From Glossina fuscipes (lineage: Eukaryota; Arthropoda; Insecta; Diptera; Glossinidae), in the NCBI RefSeq assembly GCF_014805625.2, contig NW_023998464.1:6666541-6730540 (forward strand): a DNA stretch of 64,000 bases. The letters run 5' to 3'. A program made the position numbers and the translations under genes. Numbering within the stretch: the first letter of the stretch is position 1; every line of letters starts with the position of its first letter. Positions 43,001 through 52,000 of this stretch are shown piece after piece. The notes below the pieces were generated by a model. The model had not been told where the DNA came from, made no database searches, and was given only the letters and a program-made list of their open reading frames with translations.

Positions 43001-46000
43001 TGTGTCTTTGCGAGAGTTTTGTCAAACAAAAGGAGCCACAAGTACACAGTCCGCACTTTAATGTCTAAGGATTAGTCATGCGTATGAATTTTTAGGTATG
43101 CCATCCGGGAGAATAGACAAGTTTTGTTATTCTATTCGTAACACTCGGGTTTTGCAAAATATAAACACATTAACTTGCTATACCCGACAAATATGAGCAA
43201 AAGCAATACGTGAGAGTGACAAAATTTGTCAGCTTACGGGTTCTTTGGGTTTCGTTTGACTTTTAGGCAAATTTTCTACATCCGATATTATATTATATAT
43301 ATGTCGGGTAAGTTTACTAAATATCTCGATAGTATTTAAAAAGTTTTCCATTATTCATATCTTATTCTTGATTTGATTATGCGTCGCCTCCTTTTATACA
43401 CCGGCCATTGCCATTACTAATGCATTTACTTAGTGGCGTTTCCGAGAACTCTCGACGATCTTACGATTGCTTTGGAAGTATACATTAAACGGAATCATTT
43501 GCAGTCCTTCTGTTTTTGAAATCCGAAAAATTTTAAATTCAAAGTGGAAATTTACTTAAAAGTAAGGTGAGTTCGCAAAAGCTAAGCGGGCTCAAGATTT
43601 TTAGACTAATTAATTTTTGTCACAATTACTTAGAAACATAATGCAAAAGTAGCCAAGTATCAAGTCCTTCGTTAGGGGCTTGCGTTTGGACATTCAAGAT
43701 TCCTGTTAAGAAGACTACTTCGCTTTTGCTTGATTTTCTGAGGTAACGATAAAAAGCAGCATTAAGTGTATTAAGGAATTCGGTCCAAACCGTAGATGAG
43801 CTCTTATTTTTATTGTTATTTATAAGCGACAAATGGTAAATTACTGGTGTTACTTCAAGCATAACTTATTTTCATTCATTCAGTCAGTCATTCATACATA
43901 CGTTGGCTGACTTCTATTCGCACACATACACCGAATTGTGTCTGCATACACACCCAGAAAACTTTTTGTTACATAAACGGATGATCGTTTTTTTTTCCCC
44001 CTTTTTTTGCTTCTTTTTCATAATGACTGTCAGTTCGTTTATACACCAGATGAGTGTGAGTAGAATAAGTTTTATAAACCAGAATGTACGCTCGCATGTG
44101 TAAACGAATACATTTACCCAGCTTTACTTGCACAAGTGTACGGCGGGAACTCAAGCGTGCAATCGCATCGAAATTGTGTAGCGTAAAAATTGTATTTAGA
44201 AGCATTATAGTGAATAAGTTTACGTTTATGTGTTCGTATGTATTAAATATTTACGTATATATTCTATGGATGTTTGTAGAATGTTGGTTCAAGTTTTTTA
44301 TTTACTTATTTATTTATTTTTTTTTTTTTTTGTGCTATAAACTGAGACTGACTTTAGAATTCTTTGTAATAATATAAAAAAAGAGAAAAAATGTAAATAC
44401 TTTGCAATCAATCAATCACACAATTGAACACATTCGCAATAACATATTTGCCGTTCTCCATTTCATCAATGATCAGAAGGTACGTTTACCACATTTTATT
44501 GCATTCCTTTTGTGCTATGTTACGCTTAAGCAGCCTGAGAATGAAGCGAACACAATATACGGTAGAAAAGCGTTATTTTATTGAAAGACTTGAGAGCTAC
44601 TTTTTAAATATGTCCTTCCAGCTATTCACTTGGCTATCTATGGATTTGTGATTAAGAAACTAGATTGTTGCATTCGTTAATGGCTACAGTTTAGTTTAAG
44701 CTTTGGTACAATACTCGGACTTACTTTAGATGGTTCTCTGAACGACCCAATTATATTTTATGGCAACTACTTAAATAGAAGCTTATAATATATATGTATA
44801 CGAAATGATTTTAAGCATAAAAAAATTATTGGAAATTGTAAAATTGGCCACCTCTGCACGTTAGTCACCAAACTTTTTACATAAGTTTTTATAAAGCTTC
44901 CTTTCATGCTAAAGATTGATTTAACCATTAAAGCAGCTTTTGTAGATACTTTTCGGGTGAGGTTGAGTTGTTTGCTTCGCTCAATTTTCTTTTCTTGTTT
45001 CGATCGTTGAAGCTCTTTTTAAAGCGATCTTCTAAGCAATGATAATTTGAGTTTTAGGAAACGGTGACAACCATTCGCGATCCCATCTGGCGAATGCAAG
45101 TTCGCCTTATTCAAATGTACACATTTTTTTGAAGAAAAATCGACCTTCGTGGAAGCAAAAGATTCTACAGTCAAGAACTTTAACCAAATTACCTCAAATG
45201 GGTATGTAAGACTTACTAACTTTGGTTCTCTCCCCTCAATCTAAAGAAGAATTATGCAACTTTTTTTTTTCTTTTTGATTCCTTTTCGTATAAAGTTGCT
45301 TCCCATAGCTCTTTTTCGCAATCTGCCTCGAACGGTTTGTAAAATTCAAAAGTCTTTGATAGAACTGAGGCAGGTCAACTATTAACACACAAAATTTCAC
45401 TGGAAACGTGGAATTTCATATACATTTTTGTTCGTTTTTACATAGAAAACAAATTCAATAGTATGAATATACGTTGAATGACAAGCCCAGCGCACCCATT
45501 CGAAAGAGAGGACATCTTTCCAAAGCAACTGGCCTTTTATTACGTAAGGAAAGGGTTGCACAAAATTGAAAATTTTGTATTGTAATGAATTCGCTTTAAA
45601 CTAAGCGGTAAACTAGCGAAAGCAAAGCACAAGCTGAATGCTGGATGCGACACTTAAATACTCACTTGATGGCACTATCTTCAAACAACATCATTATTGT
45701 AAACAAATATTTTCTACAAAGCTGCAATGATCAACAGTACTTAAAATGAATGCAAAGTTATTGTGTAACAAGCAATAACAGTGCAGTGGAGCACGATGCA
45801 CCGTTAAATACCCTTAACCATCCTACGATTATCCAAACCATTTTCAATAGCATTCGTCCTTCGGCCAAAACACGTCAGTGTGCCAAATTTCAGCAAAATA
45901 TTGCAAAAGTTGCGACCAGGGTTGAGCACAAGAAAACAAGACAGACGGACAGACAGGCGACAGACAGAGATCAATGTAGAAAATAATTCTGAATCGATAA

Positions 46001-49000
46001 AAGTTGGGTCTGTCTCAACTCCTTCTGCATGTTGCATACGTCCGCAGAAACATAATATACCCCAATTCCACAATTGACGTAGGGTATAAAAATATTGCAG
46101 TTTGTATCGTAATTGTCGGAGATTATACAAAGTTGTAACCGAGTGTTTGGTGAAGAATCCCAAAATGTAATTTTCGCTAATTTTCGATGAGTAAAAAAGC
46201 AAAGGAACACCTAAAACACATGGTAGCTCCGAGATTATTAAAAACTTATCGTAAATTTGTATTGTTACTCTTGTGTGTGCGTGCGTGAAAGATAATGATT
46301 TATTCATTTACATCTTATGTTGTGTATGTATACTTAGTTTTTTTCATTTTCTAAAAAAAGAAACTCTATGCCAAAATTATTGTTTTTAAGCAACAAACAA
46401 AAAAGTAGAGAAAAAAAAAGAGGCGGTTGACTATAATATTGTAACTATAATTAACGATGTGAACTTTTGTGTCTAGTTTACGTGCATTCGTTAGAATAAA
46501 TTACTTAAATGCGAGTGTTTGCGTATATGTGTATCTTAAGAATTCAACACTTCGGCGAAATTTGTTGACCTGTATAGAGGCGAGGAAATGCCATTAAATT
46601 TAATTACCAACTAAGCTAAGGTGTCTACGTGTGCTCAATGCGATGGATGTGAATACACATATATGCATGTCTAATAGTTTGAACATAGTTAGGTATAAGG
46701 TTTAAAAGAAATTGCAACAAAAAATTGTAAAATTGAATGCAGCTCAAAAAATGCTATTGTTATGCCAACTTTTTGGAAAACTAAAGATCTCTACACAGCA
46801 AGAATTTGTGTGTTTCTCACATAGAAATACGCTCTGCAATGCCTCTCGACTATATTTTCGTACGTTAACCTATTATGGAGCGAGAAGCTAATATTAAATT
46901 TATATCACTGACTTGAAAGAGCATATCTTACCATATATCCTAAAAACAATCAACTTTCCCCATATGTCAAAAGTTAAAGAGCAGATCCCTTTCATTAATA
47001 AGTTTTCTTTACCAAAGTGAGTCAAAATGTGTAAGCCAGTCCCGCATTAGAGCGACTTTTCTTGGTTTTTAGTAAATCCCGTGTCCTGCTATGTTCTTTA
47101 ACAGCCAATCAGGGCAAATGTTATAAAATGAAATGTTGCTGTTTAGGCTGCTTAAGCTTTTCACACTTTAAACCTTTCGACACTTAAAATCTTAGCCGCT
47201 TGAGCCAAAAAGGACTATATCACTGACCCCATGCATTATGATATAAGTGAATTACAACAAACTTTGGGTGGGGTTCTTTACTCTTATAAATCCCTTGCGC
47301 AGCCTTGTGTAAATCCACGATGAACGACGTGTGTCTGCACAGTTTGATTTTTTCGAATATTTTTTTAAATACAAAAACTCATAATGACTTTGCTTATTTT
47401 GAATTGACTTTGATAATTCTTTTTTTCCCATATCTTTTTGGCACGCTTGATTCCCGACAGCGACGGCTCACCAAGAAATCGTTTTTCGGAAGATGTATAT
47501 GACTGTCCTACAACCTTATCGACGGGAAACTTACTATTGTCAAATCATCAAGATTATCAGGAATAGTCTGTCTGTTTGAAAATTTCACTGCTAAGGAATC
47601 CACACAAGATCTAACAAATAGGTCTGTGAGTTATTAAAACGGCCAGAAAAGAAGTAGTTCGATTTTGTGCTGACTATGTTGTGTTGACATCTGCTCCTTG
47701 TACATTAAAATCCACGAGAGGAAAGATGGATGGCAATCCAGGACGGTATGGATCATCGGAATGCGAAAGTATGTACTAATGTCACGCTTAATACCCATAA
47801 TCCTGTTGGTGCCGATAAACGCATGTAAATTGCCGTACAAAACTTCAGGTTTCGTCTGATCAAGCCGTCAAGACAGTGGGCAAGCGTTAAACTTCGAAGT
47901 GGCCTGATCATCCAATAAACCATCCCATTCGACATCATATTTGCCCATAATTCGCTCGTCAGAAAGCAGTGCTCACATATGGCTGCCCATAAACGCAGTT
48001 GACATTGTCTAGGCCACACCTTTTTCACTGCACACGCGCTTGTCTTTCGATGTATATGAAAATCTAAAATTTATATTGTTAATCCAAGTAAGCATCTATT
48101 AAATGCAGTCCATCTACGAAGTTTAATTACATGCCAAACCAAAACATATGTACTTGACGCCTTACGCCTTACGCCTTTTGTTTTAGCAAAACACACAAAT
48201 ATGTTTCGCGACATCGAAGGAGATATGCGCACCGATAACATTAAGTAAGCAAATGGGGCAATCGGAATTAAAGGCCCCTCACTCTACTCATTACTGAACC
48301 TTCTCGAATCGTATCTTTCTGCTGCTGCCGCCTATAGTTGCCAGTGATTCCATCAACTGTATTATTTATGCCATTATTCTAATCGCGAAAATTTTTGCTC
48401 GTTGTTCACAAACTATGACGAAGCTGTGTTACAAATTTTTATCTATGTTCTAAGAGAAAAAAAGAAAAGGCGACCGCTCCCTCTTAATATTAAAAAGTAC
48501 TATAATTTCATATTTTTTCACTTTTCTTGAGTACGAGGCGGCGAATATAAAAGATTCGGTTAGAGCCGAGTATAATCTTCTTACTTGTTTAACATCCTCC
48601 CAATTCTAAGGTTACTGAAATTGGGTAAAATATGACTCAACACTGCGTATAAGAGCCGGCCAAAATGTTAAAACTCCCATCGCCACTACCCTAATTTATG
48701 TAGAATAAATTTCTGGAAACTTATATCATGTGTCTGTTGTAGTTTATAAGCAAGAGCAAGAGAGAAGGAGAGCAAAAGTGTTCACTCTTTTTGTTACATC
48801 AGCGTGTGGGCGTTGCAAGCGTGTTCTTTGAAAAGTTTCAGTAATTTTCAACTTATTTTGCAAGTTTGTAGGCGATATTTTCATTTTTGCGAACGGGAGA
48901 ATATTTGCCACAAACACTACAGGGCTGCGCGCGGATGGGCGCACATGCTTAGCTGCAAGAATTTATATACTTCATGCGATTGTTGGAGCTTGTGTCTGTA

Positions 49001-52000
49001 CGTTGTACAGGTATTGGAAAAAAGGAAATTATAAAATGCTATAACCTTCGGTGGACATGGTGAATTATTGCCATTTTAATGCACGTGCTACAGCGTCGCT
49101 CATAGAGCTGCTGCAGTTTAGGCTTAACGAGCAATGAAACACCTTTTTAATCTCTTTTAAAAGATATATGTGGTATTGTAGGCGTGGCCTTCGATTAATT
49201 TGTCCCATTTTCAATACCAACCAGCGTGCAAGAACTTCCAACGTTTCTGCCAAACTTGATGTCGACGGCTTGATTTTTGCGGAGAGGAGAGTGTTTGCAA
49301 CACCCATTACACAGACGGACGAACCTAAATCGATTCAGAATTTGATGCTGATATAGAGGATGTATACACTTTTTAGATCTGCACAGCTTCTTTCTGAGCG
49401 TTGCAAACTTTTCGACAAAATGAGTTTATGAATACCTCTATCCTTTGGTATTGGTTATAAAAATCGAAATTAGCTCCCGGTGATGGTCATTGCTTGCAAT
49501 AGCTTTGGATATGAAAATGTCGAGCTGAGAAGTTATTTGCGTGCGCAAATTCCATAAAGCAAATACAGTTTTTTTGTTTAATATGTTTACGTGACTCTGT
49601 AGATCGCATTGCTTTTGTAAACATGTGAAAAGAGTAAAAGGGCCACTTTACAATATATAGGTACGTTCACATGTTTATGTAAGATTGCCGGTCTGCACGA
49701 CCTTACAATTAAATAATTGGAATTGATAATGGCCATGAGAATAAGAGGGAAATATTAGCAGATATTTTCATAAATTTATGTAATTTCCACATGCTTATGC
49801 ATGTATGTGTTACAAACTTCAAAGATATCTACGTATGATTGCAACTTAAAAACCGCACATATGCTCACTCTGCCTGTATTTATACGCATCGTACGCGGAA
49901 CTTAAAATTTGATAACTAACTATATATCGAATAACAAATAAATGTTGCTTTTATTGTGTGATAGCGATTTGCAAAACTCACTCAATTGCAATCGATGGAA
50001 ACTCGACAAAAAAAAGGGAAATGTGGGTTACTCAGTTCGTGTAACAAGAGTGCGCTTAATTATTTGCATCAAGGTGGCCAAAATGTGTCGCTACCAAAGG
50101 AATACGGAACTAATACAAAGTAAAAAAACGTTCCTTGTTTGGAGAAAAATTTCTTGTCGAATGAAAACTCTTCCCCGATTTCTTTTTTAATTTGACAAGC
50201 ATGGAATGTTGACGTCTTCTCATTCAACACTAAATCACACTCACTTCTAAAAAATATCGGAAAATTTTAAAAGAGAAGTATAAAACGAGATTTGACCTTA
50301 AAGTGACTACTTCTGATCAACTCAGTTATAAAAACGTATTTTATATAGTAACGATTAACTGACGCAATCTTTAGGTCACTACGATTCTTTGAAACCCATG
50401 TCCTCTCATCTCAACAGCATTGAACAAGAGAAACCTTTTGTATGTTTTAATAAGCATTTATTCCCTGGAAGTGTGCATCCTGGAGGGTAGAGTGCACGTT
50501 ACAAAGGTATCTATGAAGAAAGCTTGCAGTCGACGAACACTCACCTAAACCGAGAGAAAATTAGACTTTTAGAGAATAGATGTTTCGAACTGTAATTGGC
50601 TAAACAGTAAAAAGTGTGTTGTTATATTAAAATTTTTCTTACATAACTTTTATTTTACTTTAAATATCTTCGTGTAATTCACATTTGTAATTGTGTTGCT
50701 TATGCCGCCACAATTCTTTCAATCCATATTCATTTTATTATTTTATATAGATACTTAGTGAGCGCTCAAACAAATAAATAGATGGCGAAATAGGCGAATA
50801 TCAGTTTCTACTGCAACTGTTCTGCTTCGACTACGTGCGTATTGTATGTTGGTTAGTTGGGTGTAGTTGAGTATAGTTTTGGCAAGATGAGAGTTTTCAT
50901 GTATGAGTGTCATTATCTTTTTAATATTTTATAGAAGTTGGTCACATGCCGTAACTATAAAGTTCATATAAGATAGGAATTACAATTTTTAGGTGAGTTG
51001 AATGAACCCCTAATTCCATAGCAACGACCCAGTAAAAGAAAAGTTTTGAGTAAAGTATTTTTTTCAATGGAAACATTGGATTTTTTTATAAGTTTGTTTT
51101 TCGCATGACCCAAGAAGTGATGCACTTAGTATAAAAGATAATATGGTTTTAAGGCCTAACCTAAGGCCGTTCGTCGACTGGGAACAATGTTACTTTAATA
51201 GCATGATATGAAGCCAATTGAAGCGGGCGTGCATTCCTAGTCCTGAACGTGGCTGGGCTTCAGCAGCCACTAATGCTTTTAAACCTTATAAGAAGCTTCA
51301 CCTTTAGTTATTTATGTTGACTAAAACGACGATGACGAATTCAAATGTCCTCGAAAATGGAATAACATTCGTAGTAAGTTTAGAACTTAAAAACACGAGT
51401 TTCCTCAATATAATCTCATGTTTATGACATTTGACTAGGATGGTAAAGGTAAACATCTTCAGGAAAAACTGAGATGGTACACAATTCATATTTATTGAGA
51501 ACACATCACGTCTAGCAAAATTAATTCCAACGATACTTGAAATTCAAAGATTTCCATAGAGGTTGACTGCATGTAATATAGATGTTGTGTTAGTTCGTTC
51601 TTTCATCGGCTGTATCTTATTAACCTTTTCTGTAAGTCATAAGCTTCAATGTATCGTTTTCCACTAATGGATTTTTCCTGGTGTCATTCAGTACAGTAAT
51701 ACTTTAATATTTGCGGACTATGTTAAGCTATTTCACTCTACTCGAAGTGCAATCGATGTAGAAGTTCTTACTCGCTGATTTACTATTATTGGTATACTGG
51801 TGTAGAGAATTAACCTAATGTCGCTGATTCCTTCCAAGTGGGAAAAGACCATCTCCCGTTGATTACGCCTACATAATTAATAGGAACAATATTGGAGATG
51901 AGATCTTGGTATTTCAATCAATTATAAATAAAGCAAAATATTCGTTGGACTTTATAAAAAGGTGGTCGAAGGACTTTGATGATACAGGCCCACTATCTCT

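Noticed and set aside
45804..46307. 167-codon minus-strand frame
   Set aside because: It lies over a dispersed family A repeat copy; the same DNA recurs elsewhere without an open frame.
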